A stretch of 64,000 nt of DNA, taken from NCBI GenBank assembly GCA_016841445.1, contig JAENZD010000004.1, positions 62,001 to 126,000 on the forward strand. Reading direction: 5' to 3'. The stretch is from Anaerolineaceae bacterium (GTDB lineage Bacteria > Chloroflexota > Anaerolineae > Anaerolineales > Anaerolineaceae). The notes under the pieces were generated by a model. That model saw only the letters and a list, made by a program, of their open reading frames with translations, ran no database searches and was not told the origin of the DNA. A program made the position numbers and the translations under genes. Of the stretch, positions 50,430-58,787 are shown piece after piece (position 1 is the stretch's first letter; each line of letters begins with the position of its first letter).

Positions 50430-50969
50430 TCAGGGTGTGGTTTTATGGCCGTTGTTTTTAGGTGAAAATTCACCTGGCGGCAGAATTGGTTCGCCTGTTG
50501 ACGGCCAAACAGGGCGGCCGCGGCTGGATAGTTCAATTCCCCACCTTCCCAAAGCCCAGAGTTGGGAGCGTGTGCACCAAAACCGGACTTCCCCCAACGC
50601 ATTTTCATCCTCATCGGGTTCACCGCTGGGGATTTCACGAGCGATCAGGATCAAGAGATCCTGGGTCGGGTCGTAACCCAGGCTTAATTCACCCACACGG
50701 AATAAAGGGTCCAGGGGCGGTTCAAGGGTCATATCGTCTTCCACAAAGCTGGGAGAGGCTTCCAAAAGGTCTGGTTTTTTCTCACGTAATTCAGACATGA
50801 GGTTTTCAATGGCCAATGCAAGTGTCTGGATCTGGAATTTCTCGACCAGGAGGGTGATCACCTGGTCATCACCTTTACCCTGCAAATAAAAGACGCGATC
50901 ACCGGGCTGCCCAATGGCATCCACTGTGATATGTGAAGTGGGTTTAAGATCAACATCAATAGGTGACAT
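50430..50969 (-). CDS. DUF3090 family protein lacking zinc-ribbon cysteines
   Basis: The product is 179 residues when started at the ATG at 50969 (MSPIDVDLKPTSHITVDAIG), with AGGA upstream. The body fits DUF3090. The end, GRPVWPSTGEPILPPGEF then SPKNNGH, lines up with the family's usual zinc ribbon RPLCPxCGxPLxPxGHxCPRxNGH, but the cysteines and one His are gone. It is in one operon with the SCO1664-like protein. Function unknown. Confidence 0.8.
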   Translation of the reverse strand: MSPIDVDLKPTSHITVDAIGQPGDRVFYLQGKGDDQVITLLVEKFQIQTLALAIENLMSELREKKPDLLEASPSFVEDDMTLEPPLDPLFRVGELSLGYDPTQDLLILIAREIPSGEPDEDENALGEVRFWCTRSQLWALGRWGIELSSRGRPVWPSTGEPILPPGEFSPKNNGHKTTP

Positions 50970-51102
50970 ATCGTAATATCCTGTTGTGTTTATGAATTCC
51001 AATGGATTTTACCCGAATTCAATCAAGATAGTTAAGCAGAGATCACACCGTCAAGAAATTTGATGGCTCATAGAGGGTGTTATATGTTTTATATGGGAGA
51101 TT

Positions 51103-54100
51103 TTACGTTAGTTGGGTGATTTCGATGTTGTTAGAACCCATCAAGTTTTCCAGCTTTTGGATCAGGATTTCTGTTAGCCCGGTAGTGACATTTGGAAAAT
51201 CGATCTCGTACCAGAATCCATGTTCCCTGACGCGAAAAACAAACTGGTCACGTCCTGGACGGGAGACGAGGATGTCATGAAGACGCTTGAGGCGAAGAAC
51301 GTCCTGAATCTTATTACCGCTCGTATCAAGTGTAATATAAATGCGGCGGGGGTTCTGATCAGGCCGGGGCAAAGGTTCGGCTTTGGGCAGGGTCGGTGTG
51401 AAAATATGGAAGGGTTTTGGTGAAGCTTCCTGTACCTGTACATCCGGTGAATTCGCAGTTGATTCGTAAAAGGTGCCCGTTGTTTGAGCATTTGATTCAG
51501 CCGGAATTGGGCTAGAATGAGCAGCTTTTATGTTCTCGTTGTCACTGGTTGTTGGAACATGAGATGGTTCAGGATGGATAATAGAATCAGCAGGCAGTTT
51601 ATTTTCTGGTGGTTCCTGCGTGGTGTGCTGCTGTGGAGGTTCTGGATTCTCTTGATCATCAAATGGGAGATCCGGTAGAAAATCTTCCAGCATGCTATCA
51701 TCAAAAAAATCATCTGGTACTCCCTGATTGGGAGTGTTCTCCGTGTTAAGCTTTTCAAGCGTAACCGGTTTGATCTTATTCACCAGTACCTTAGGGTCAC
51801 CCTGGGCTGTATCCACTCGTCCCTCTGCCTGCAGCACTTTATCAACTTCGATCAGGTGGTAGCTGCTTTCCCACACCTGGGGGAAAATAACCAGATCCAT
51901 CTTGCCATACATATCCTCGAGGGTTACAAAGCCCATGTTATTGCCGTTTTTAGTAAGGTGCGGACGGAAGCGATCGACCATACCGGCGACCGTCACGATT
52001 TCATTTTCATTCACTTCAGCCAATTGATGTGAGAAGTGCGAGACCCGCTCTGATAGGACTTTCTGAAAAGCAGAAAGGGGATGATCTGAAACGTAAACAC
52101 CCAGCAGTTCTCGCTCCCAGTTTAATGCCTGGCGCTGGTCGAAATAGGTGGGTTCATCGATGGTGATATTGTCGTTGATCTTTTCGGAGGCCTGGAAGAG
52201 GGTCATTTGCCCGGCTTCTTTTGCCCTGAAGATACTGGTGCTGACCCCGATGATCCTGTCCATTGATTGAAGGAGAGCAAGACGTGAACCGAAGCGGTCC
52301 AGGGCGCCTACTTTGATCAAACATTCCAGGGGTTTACGTCCCAACTGGCGCAGGTCTACTCTTGAAGCGAAGTCCGAAAGGCTTGTAAAGGGTCCTTCTT
52401 TCCGGGCTTCCATGATCAGCGTGACAGGGTTTTCCCCAACATTTTTAATAGCACCCAACCCAAACCGGATTGCAGGCCCCCCAACCTCACGGTCTTCAAT
52501 GTTAAAGTCGAAGCAGGCGTTGTTGACGTCAGGCGGTAAGACCTCGATATCCATTGAACGGCAGTCAGCCACATAGGTTGCTACTTTATCAGAATTATTC
52601 TTCCATGCCGAAAGCAGGGCAGCCATGTATTCGATTGGGTAATGGTATTTGAGGTACCCGGTTTGAACTGCAATCACGCCATAATCAGCAGCATGACTCT
52701 TATTGAAACCGTAACGGGCGAAGTTCTCCCAATCGGTGAAAATTAATTCAGCATCCTGCTGGCTGATCCCGCCAAAAGTCTTAGCACCCTCTATGAACTT
52801 CTTTCGATGTGCGTGTAGTTTTGTTATTAACTTCTTAGCGATGGCTTTGCGCAGGCTGTCTGCATCTCCGGCTTCATATCCCGCGAGCGACATCGCTGCT
52901 TGCATGATCTGTTCCTGGTAGATCGGGATGCCAAACGTGTCCCTGAAGATGGGCTCCAGGGCTGCGTGTCTGTATGAAGGTTTTTTCTTTTCGTGCAAGC
53001 ACTCAATGTACTCAGGGATAAACTGCATTGGGCCGGGGCGGTAGAGGGCGATCATGGCGATGACGTGCGCCAGCTCGCGGGGCTGCATTTCCATGATGTA
53101 GCGGGTCATACCCGTACCTTCAAGCTGGAACATGCCCGTGGTATGCCCCTGGCTGATGAACTCAAATACATTTTGGTCATCGGTTGGGATTGAGCGAAGG
53201 TCGAAAAATTTTCCATGGCGCTTTTCGATCAATTCACAGGCTTTAGCCATGATCGTAAGGGTGGTGAGACCGAGGAAGTCCACTTTAAGCAAACCGAGGT
53301 GGTCAACAACCGACATTTCGTACTGTGTGACGGTCTTGATCGGAATCTCTTCTGTGTGACCGGTCGGGCGGTGGAGCGGAACATATTCAATGATGGGTTT
53401 GTCGGTGATGATCACGCCAGCGGCATGCGTTCCGGCGTTGCGAACGGTGCCTTCCATTTTGCTGGCTGTATCTATGAGATCACGGTAATACTCGGCTGAT
53501 TTATAAACCTCTTGAAGTTCGGCTGACTCCTTCAGAACTTCATTGATGGTGACGGGTTTGCCTGGAATAGCAGGGATGAGTTTTGCAACTTTGTCCACTT
53601 CCGAGATAGGGATATCCATCACACGTCCAACATCTCGGATTGAAGCACGAGCTCCCATCGTTCCAAACGTGATGATTTGGGCAACCTTGTCATCGCCGTA
53701 TTTTTCAGCACAATACTGCATCATTTCTGCCCGGCGGTCATCCTGGAAATCAAGGTCGATATCAGGCATGTTGACACGTCCCTTTTGAAGGAAGCGTTCG
53801 AACATCAGGTTGTGTTCCAGGGGGTCTATCAGGTTGATATCGAGGGCATAGGCTACCAGCGACCCAGCAGCCGAACCGCGGGCATTGTACCAGATACCGC
53901 GTTCCTGAGCGTAATTGCACAAGTCCCAAACGATCAGAAAATAGGCGTCAAAGCCCATGTCATGGATCACTTCCAGTTCGTAATTCAAACGGTCCTGGAT
54001 TTGTGGATCATTTGCCCGGTCGCCGTAGATCCGTTCAAGGCCGCTCACACATAATTCCCGAAGGTAAGATTGGACTGTGGCATTTTCTGGGACGGTGAAA

Positions 54101-54951
54101 AGCGGCAGGTGGTAGCCATGCGGCGTGAGATCCACCTGGCAGCGCTCTGCGATCATGAGGGTATTTTCAATGGCACCAGGAACATGACCAAACAGGTTTT
54201 TCATTTCTTCAGGTGTTCTTAAGTAATAGGTGTCGTCCCCCATGCGCATCCGTTCGGGATCTGCCAGCAGGCTGCCGGTTTGGATCGCCAGCAGGATATC
54301 CTGTAAGCGTGAATCCTCCTTGTTGATGTAATGGACATCATTGGATGCAATGAATTTGACGTTGTTGCGGTTTCCCAAATCAACCAGACGCTGGTTGGTC
54401 TGCTCCAACCCCTGGATATTGTGAGATTGGAGTTCTAAAAAGAACCTGTCACGACCAAAAACATCCAGGTACCACGCAAGGGCTTTTTCAGCACGTCCGA
54501 TATCATTGTTGTGCAAGGCGCGGGGGATTTCCCCGGAAAGACAGCCCGATGTGACGATCAACCCATCGCTGTGATTTTTCAGATACTCCCGATCAATCCG
54601 AGGCCGGTAGTAAAAGCCTTCTAATTGGGAGGCTGAAGCAATTTTAAGCAGGTTCTGATAGCCATCCATATTTTCAGCCAGGAGCAGGAGATGGAATGCA
54701 CGTTTATCCCGTCGTGGGTCCCGGTCGGTCATTTTGCGGGGCGACAGGTAAGTTTCAAGTCCGATAATGGGCTTAATGCCTGCTTCGATAGCGCTGTTAA
54801 AAAATTCCACGGTACCAAACATGGTGCCGTGATCCGTCAATGCCAGGGACGGCATCCCCAATTCTTTAGCCCGCGCAATCAGAGGTTTGATCTGGCTGAA
54901 GCCATCCAAAATGGAATAGGTTGAGTGGACATGAAGATGAACAAATGACAT
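51103..54951 (-). CDS. dnaE: DNA polymerase III subunit alpha
   Basis: The product is 1282 residues. The PHP domain (1-210) begins FVHLHVHSTYSILDG. The polymerase palm has PDIDLDFQDDRRAEMMQYC and GSAAGSLVAYALDI. Helix-hairpin-helix and OB domains follow (EIVTVAGMVDRFRPHLTKNG). After the OB fold, a Pro/Glu/Gln-rich linker of about 100 residues joins a final domain of about 75 residues; this insertion is longer than usual. It is the main replicative polymerase. Transcribed alone, with RNase J next on the same strand. Confidence 0.97.
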   Translation of the reverse strand: MSFVHLHVHSTYSILDGFSQIKPLIARAKELGMPSLALTDHGTMFGTVEFFNSAIEAGIKPIIGLETYLSPRKMTDRDPRRDKRAFHLLLLAENMDGYQNLLKIASASQLEGFYYRPRIDREYLKNHSDGLIVTSGCLSGEIPRALHNNDIGRAEKALAWYLDVFGRDRFFLELQSHNIQGLEQTNQRLVDLGNRNNVKFIASNDVHYINKEDSRLQDILLAIQTGSLLADPERMRMGDDTYYLRTPEEMKNLFGHVPGAIENTLMIAERCQVDLTPHGYHLPLFTVPENATVQSYLRELCVSGLERIYGDRANDPQIQDRLNYELEVIHDMGFDAYFLIVWDLCNYAQERGIWYNARGSAAGSLVAYALDINLIDPLEHNLMFERFLQKGRVNMPDIDLDFQDDRRAEMMQYCAEKYGDDKVAQIITFGTMGARASIRDVGRVMDIPISEVDKVAKLIPAIPGKPVTINEVLKESAELQEVYKSAEYYRDLIDTASKMEGTVRNAGTHAAGVIITDKPIIEYVPLHRPTGHTEEIPIKTVTQYEMSVVDHLGLLKVDFLGLTTLTIMAKACELIEKRHGKFFDLRSIPTDDQNVFEFISQGHTTGMFQLEGTGMTRYIMEMQPRELAHVIAMIALYRPGPMQFIPEYIECLHEKKKPSYRHAALEPIFRDTFGIPIYQEQIMQAAMSLAGYEAGDADSLRKAIAKKLITKLHAHRKKFIEGAKTFGGISQQDAELIFTDWENFARYGFNKSHAADYGVIAVQTGYLKYHYPIEYMAALLSAWKNNSDKVATYVADCRSMDIEVLPPDVNNACFDFNIEDREVGGPAIRFGLGAIKNVGENPVTLIMEARKEGPFTSLSDFASRVDLRQLGRKPLECLIKVGALDRFGSRLALLQSMDRIIGVSTSIFRAKEAGQMTLFQASEKINDNITIDEPTYFDQRQALNWERELLGVYVSDHPLSAFQKVLSERVSHFSHQLAEVNENEIVTVAGMVDRFRPHLTKNGNNMGFVTLEDMYGKMDLVIFPQVWESSYHLIEVDKVLQAEGRVDTAQGDPKVLVNKIKPVTLEKLNTENTPNQGVPDDFFDDSMLEDFLPDLPFDDQENPEPPQQHTTQEPPENKLPADSIIHPEPSHVPTTSDNENIKAAHSSPIPAESNAQTTGTFYESTANSPDVQVQEASPKPFHIFTPTLPKAEPLPRPDQNPRRIYITLDTSGNKIQDVLRLKRLHDILVSRPGRDQFVFRVREHGFWYEIDFPNVTTGLTEILIQKLENLMGSNNIEITQLT

Positions 54952-55139
54952 GTTAATAAATAGTTTCTTCGATGCGTAATTATGACAAAAATCGCGCCCT
55001 TAAAAATAATCTCCCGGACACATTTATTGAATTATAGCATGCCGAATCACCCCATGGTTATTTAAGCCTTAAAAAAAGGAGAATTTTAAGGAACTTTAAC
55101 AAATCGTTCCTCAGATGAACGCTGTAAACGACCAAAAAA

Positions 55140-55169
55140 AAGAGCGAAGTGTCATGACACTTCGCTCTT
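55140..55169 (-). terminator. Perfect palindromic terminator after RNase J
   Basis: AAGAGCGAAGTGTCA and TGACACTTCGCTCTT form an uninterrupted 30-bp palindrome with a T-run on the minus strand, 18 bp past the RNase J stop. Confidence 0.85.
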
Positions 55170-55187
55170 CCAATCTCAAGTTATCGT

Positions 55188-56834
55188 TTAATTCTCATTG
55201 ACATTTACGAAAATGAATGGATTGCGTTTGGTTTCCTGGTAGATGTAGGCTTTCAGATCACGCATAACATCATTTTGCATGTTACCGTTTGATTTATCAA
55301 TCGCACGCTGAAGCCGGCTGTGCACACCGTCAATGACCAGGTCTAATTCCTCTGGCAGTATAAAGCCCCGGGTAATGACCTCGGGTTTGTTTCGTAACTG
55401 TCCAGTTTTCTTATTGATATCAATGTTGACCAGGACAATGCCATCATGCCCAAGGGATTCGCGTTCCCGGACGATGCTCTGATCCACATCACCAACGCCG
55501 ATGCCATCGACGAAGACGTAGCCTCCAGGTATTCTTTCACCGAGGCGCATTTTCCCATCAACGAATTCAATGACCTGTCCGTTTTCGACCACAGCGATAT
55601 TCTCTTTTGGAACGCCAACTTCCTCAGCCAGTTTTGCGTGATGCTTCAACATGCGAAGTTCGCCATGGATCGGGATAAGGTGCTTTGGCCGCACCAGGTG
55701 AAGCAGGAGTTTTATTTCTTCCTGGCTGGCATGGCCTGAAACGTGAACAGGTGCGATGGATTCGTAAACCACATCCGCTCCGCGCCGGAAGAGATTGTTA
55801 ATGGTGCGATAGACTGATTCTTCGTTACCGGGGATGGTATGTGAAGAGAGGATGATCGTATCACCATCGCGCACATCAAACTTGCGGTTTGTACCGTTGG
55901 CGAGCCTGCCCATGATTGAGCGGGGTTCGCCCTGTGATCCGGTCGCCATGATGACCACCTGGTCATCAGGTAATGAAAATGATTTCTCAAGGGATATCAC
56001 CAGGCGTTCAGGGAAATCCACGTAGCCCAGCTCACGAGCCATTTTCATGTTATCCACCATACTTCTGCCGGTGAATGCTATCTTCCTGCCGTTCCGTTCG
56101 GCAGCGTTTGCGACCTGCTGCATCCGGGAAATTAAAGAAGCGAAAGTGGCAACCAGGATTCGTCCCTCTGCCTTTTCGAAAATCTCATCCAGAGCCCCAT
56201 CGATGATCCGTTCGGATTGTGTCCATCCGGGATCTAAAGCATTGGTTGAGTCTGACAGCAGGGCTAATACACCCCTTTGAGCAAACTCTGCCAGTTTGGC
56301 ATAATCGGTTGGCCAGCTATCCACGGGTGTATGATCGAACTTATAGTCACCGGTGTGAACGATTAACCCTGCTGGGGTATCAATGCCCAACCCTATGGCA
56401 TCCGGGATCGAATGGCATACATGGAAAAAGTCGACCTTGAAAACCCCTAATTGGAGATTTTCTCCGGCTTTGATGGTGTGCAAATCAGCTTTTCCAGCCT
56501 TGCCATACCGGTTGAGTTTGACCTCAATCAAACCGCGGGTTAGTTTAGTGGCATAGATGGGCGCGCTGACTTCCTCCAACAAGTGTTGGATGGCACCAAT
56601 GTGATCTTCATGGCCATGGGTGATGATGATCCCGCGTACGCGGTTTTTCTTATCTTTAATATAATCAACAAAATCAGGGATGATGTAATCAATCCCGATC
56701 ATGTCGTTTTCGGGGAACATGAGACCTGCATCCACAATCAGCAAATCATTGCCATATTCATAAATGGTCATGTTCTTCCCAACCTCGCCGAGGCCCCCGA
56801 TTGGGACAATTCGTAATATTTTATTGTTTTTCAT
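55188..56834 (-). CDS. rnj: Ribonuclease J
   Basis: The product is 548 residues, normal length for RNase J. The metallo-beta-lactamase motif is IITHGHEDHIGAIQHLL, with further motifs VHTGDYKF, SDSTNAL and the beta-CASP motif IPIHGELRMLKHHAK. It degrades and matures RNA as both endo- and 5'-exonuclease. RNase E is not seen in the window. AGGAG lies about 15 bp upstream of the start, and the leader contains three hairpins, one of them terminator-like. Confidence 0.96.
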   Translation of the reverse strand: MKNNKILRIVPIGGLGEVGKNMTIYEYGNDLLIVDAGLMFPENDMIGIDYIIPDFVDYIKDKKNRVRGIIITHGHEDHIGAIQHLLEEVSAPIYATKLTRGLIEVKLNRYGKAGKADLHTIKAGENLQLGVFKVDFFHVCHSIPDAIGLGIDTPAGLIVHTGDYKFDHTPVDSWPTDYAKLAEFAQRGVLALLSDSTNALDPGWTQSERIIDGALDEIFEKAEGRILVATFASLISRMQQVANAAERNGRKIAFTGRSMVDNMKMARELGYVDFPERLVISLEKSFSLPDDQVVIMATGSQGEPRSIMGRLANGTNRKFDVRDGDTIILSSHTIPGNEESVYRTINNLFRRGADVVYESIAPVHVSGHASQEEIKLLLHLVRPKHLIPIHGELRMLKHHAKLAEEVGVPKENIAVVENGQVIEFVDGKMRLGERIPGGYVFVDGIGVGDVDQSIVRERESLGHDGIVLVNIDINKKTGQLRNKPEVITRGFILPEELDLVIDGVHSRLQRAIDKSNGNMQNDVMRDLKAYIYQETKRNPFIFVNVNEN

Positions 56835-57212
56835 GTTAATTCTTTTTGTACTCCTAATTATTCGTGTTTAATTGTTATTAAAAAATATTCTTAAAATGGG
56901 TATTCCCATTTGAGTTCAATTTTATATTTTCCAGGTTCAATACATTAAAAACGCTCTGAAGCACGAGGCTGGTCAGAGCGAAATCATTCTGTTTGTGATC
57001 AATAATTCCAAAATTATTACCTCAGGTTGCTGGCAACCTGTAAACCTGCTTCTTACTGTGGATGATTCTAGCATCTGAAAAGGTTAAAGTCAAACATTGT
57101 GCCAATCATTAATGAGGTTCTTATAAAGGCTTCTTCGATCAGCTGAAGTAGTCGGTGTGCTAAAAAGCGATGAATTTTGCGGAAAAAGCTTAAATTAACC
57201 TTCCGATTGTGC
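56835..57212 (-). promoter_or_regulatory. Hairpin-rich leader of RNase J
   Basis: On the minus strand, in transcription order: CAGGTTGC/GCAACCTG (57023-57040), AATAATT/AATTATT (57001-57018), then the CGCTCTGA/TCAGAGCG stem (56952-56980) with a TTTTT run directly after it. The last is an intrinsic terminator about 110 bp before the start codon. No other minus-strand gene lies upstream, so it probably acts as an attenuator of rnj. Confidence 0.5.
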
Positions 57213-57218
57213 TATAAT
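57213..57218 (+). promoter_or_regulatory. -10 box of tRNA-Lys
   Basis: Perfect TATAAT 15 bp upstream of the tRNA 5' end, with a weak -35 (TTAAAT, 57190-57195) at 17 bp spacing. Confidence 0.65.
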
Positions 57219-57233
57219 AAACACCTCAAAAAT

Positions 57234-57306
<73 letters not shown>

Positions 57307-57333
57307 TTTTCCTTTTAATCCCAATGTAAAAAG

Positions 57334-57382
57334 TTGGTTCGGAGTCCCCAGAAGGGGAGGATCTTCGAGTCTCCGGAGGGTC
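57334..57382 (+). pseudogene. Partial tRNA-Lys 3'-half with hairpin insertion
   Basis: The sequence repeats the tRNA-Lys 3' half (TTGGTTCGGAG...TTCGAGTCTCC to GGGTC), but a 19-bp insertion TCCCCAGAAGGGGAGGATC separates GGAG from TTCGAG, cutting the T-arm. Bases 57345-57358 are the palindromic core TCCCCAGAAGGGGA, identical to the core inside the tRNA remnant at 3024-3037. Confidence 0.85.
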
Positions 57383-57400
57383 ATTTTTCATTTAAAGCAT

Positions 57401-57490
57401 GTGAATTGTGAATGGTGAGTGGTGAATGGTTGATCAGGTAATCAGTTAGCAGGTAATCAGGTAATCAGGTAGCAGGAAGCAGGAATCAGG
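57401..57490 (+). repeat. Intergenic AATCAGG/GTGAATGGTGAGT repeat, third copy
   Basis: GTGAATTGTGAATGGTGAGT is followed by about six AATCAGG or AGCAGG words. It belongs to the family at 4855 and 6261. Confidence 0.75.
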
Positions 57491-57587
57491 AGAGATTAGT
57501 CAATCTTGATTTACTGATTGTTTGGTTCCAAAATAAACGAGTTACTAGGTGCTTGATCATCTGGTTGCCTAATAGCCTGATTTTCTA

Positions 57588-58133
57588 CTATTCCAACACC
57601 CCGGCATCCTCGAGTGCCTGCCTCAACTGTGGGTTGCTTCTCGGATCTTCACCAGTGAAAAAATCAGGCCCTGGGTAACCGAGATTGATGAATAGCGACA
57701 TCCCGGCAGGGTCTACGGGCTGGAGGATGACCACACCGTCAAAACTCAGGGAGGAAGCTAAAGACCAGAACGCGCCAGCATAGATCCTTTCGCCTTCGGA
57801 GATGATCACAAACGGAACGCCGCTCGTGCGGATTGATCCTGAGAACAGGGACAGTACTTTTTGATAGGCTTCATCCGTCAGGTCGATCCTATGCGTGTCC
57901 CAATGATAGCTGTCTATGTCTTTTACCGATATCAGGGGTTCCGACGCCAGAGGCAGTTCGCTTAATTCATAATTTTGGATATCCGCCCCCGATATTTGCG
58001 AATCAGAGACCAGGAATAATTCAAAAGCGTTGCCTCTTGAAGTTTGAGGCTCGGGCGTTTGTGTGGTTTCAGTTTGACAACTGCTTAAAAATAATACGAT
58101 TACGATCAGCAGGAAACTTAATTTCTTGATCAT
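57588..58133 (-). CDS. Hypothetical lipoprotein
   Basis: The product is 181 residues. The signal MIKKLSFLLIVIVLFLSSC ends in a lipobox, so Cys19 is lipidated. A short Gln/Thr/Pro spacer precedes a globular domain of about 150 residues (SYHWDTHRIDLTDEAYQK, FVIISEGERIYAGAFW). I do not recognise the family. It is transcribed in the run with the GNAT and CCA-transferase genes. Confidence 0.8.
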   Translation of the reverse strand: MIKKLSFLLIVIVLFLSSCQTETTQTPEPQTSRGNAFELFLVSDSQISGADIQNYELSELPLASEPLISVKDIDSYHWDTHRIDLTDEAYQKVLSLFSGSIRTSGVPFVIISEGERIYAGAFWSLASSLSFDGVVILQPVDPAGMSLFINLGYPGPDFFTGEDPRSNPQLRQALEDAGVLE

Positions 58134-58220
58134 GATTCACACCTCATGTTCTCAGGTCTTTTTAAAATTGATCCAGTTTAAATAATCTAGAATTTTAAAA
58201 GATTTGGCTGGTTCTTGTAT

Positions 58221-58760
58221 TTAGCCGTTAGAAAGCTTTTTCATCATTCGCCATGAGGGTTCATTGACTTGCTGCAGGTTTCCCTCATGGTCTCTGTAGG
58301 ACCAATTGCCGGACCGCGAACCGGTTATTTTATAGCCCAGGTGTTTGTATAAACGCAAGGCATCCGGGTTATCCTTTGCGACATTCAGAGTGGCATATTT
58401 GTATCCACGCTCCTGCAGGTCTTCTTCGATAAATGCCATCAAATATGAGCCAACACCGCGGTTTCGCCAGCGCGGTTTGATACGAAAGGCGAAGATATAA
58501 GCCCGCGATTCGCCATCCGCTGCAGCCCAATCAGCGCTCTTGAACATGACGAAGGCTTGACCGATGATCTCCGAATTGGGCAGGGTCACGACCCACATGA
58601 TATTTTTGTCAGAGAGCGAATCCCGGTAAATGCTGCCATACATTCGCCTGTACTTGGTGAATTCACCGCCCCATTCCAGCGCTGGTAAATCGTCTTTTAC
58701 TACCTCCCGGATAATGAGGTCTTTTAACTCCATTGGTTTTGCATTATTTGGGGTATCCAT
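58221..58760 (-). CDS. GNAT family N-acetyltransferase
   Basis: The product is 179 residues. The acetyl-CoA binding motif is AFRIKPRWRNRGVGSYLMAF, followed by ATLNVAKDNPDALRLYKHLGYK. It moves an acetyl group from acetyl-CoA to an unknown amine. Its start lies 27 bp after the stop of the DHH-CBS-CCA transferase. Confidence 0.92.
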   Translation of the reverse strand: MDTPNNAKPMELKDLIIREVVKDDLPALEWGGEFTKYRRMYGSIYRDSLSDKNIMWVVTLPNSEIIGQAFVMFKSADWAAADGESRAYIFAFRIKPRWRNRGVGSYLMAFIEEDLQERGYKYATLNVAKDNPDALRLYKHLGYKITGSRSGNWSYRDHEGNLQQVNEPSWRMMKKLSNG

Positions 58761-58787
58761 CTTTATTCTAGCAATCGTTTGGCGAAC

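Noticed and set aside
57345-57363. tRNA-Lys copy as a second functional tRNA
   Set aside because: Only the 3' half is present, and the T-arm is cut by the insertion.
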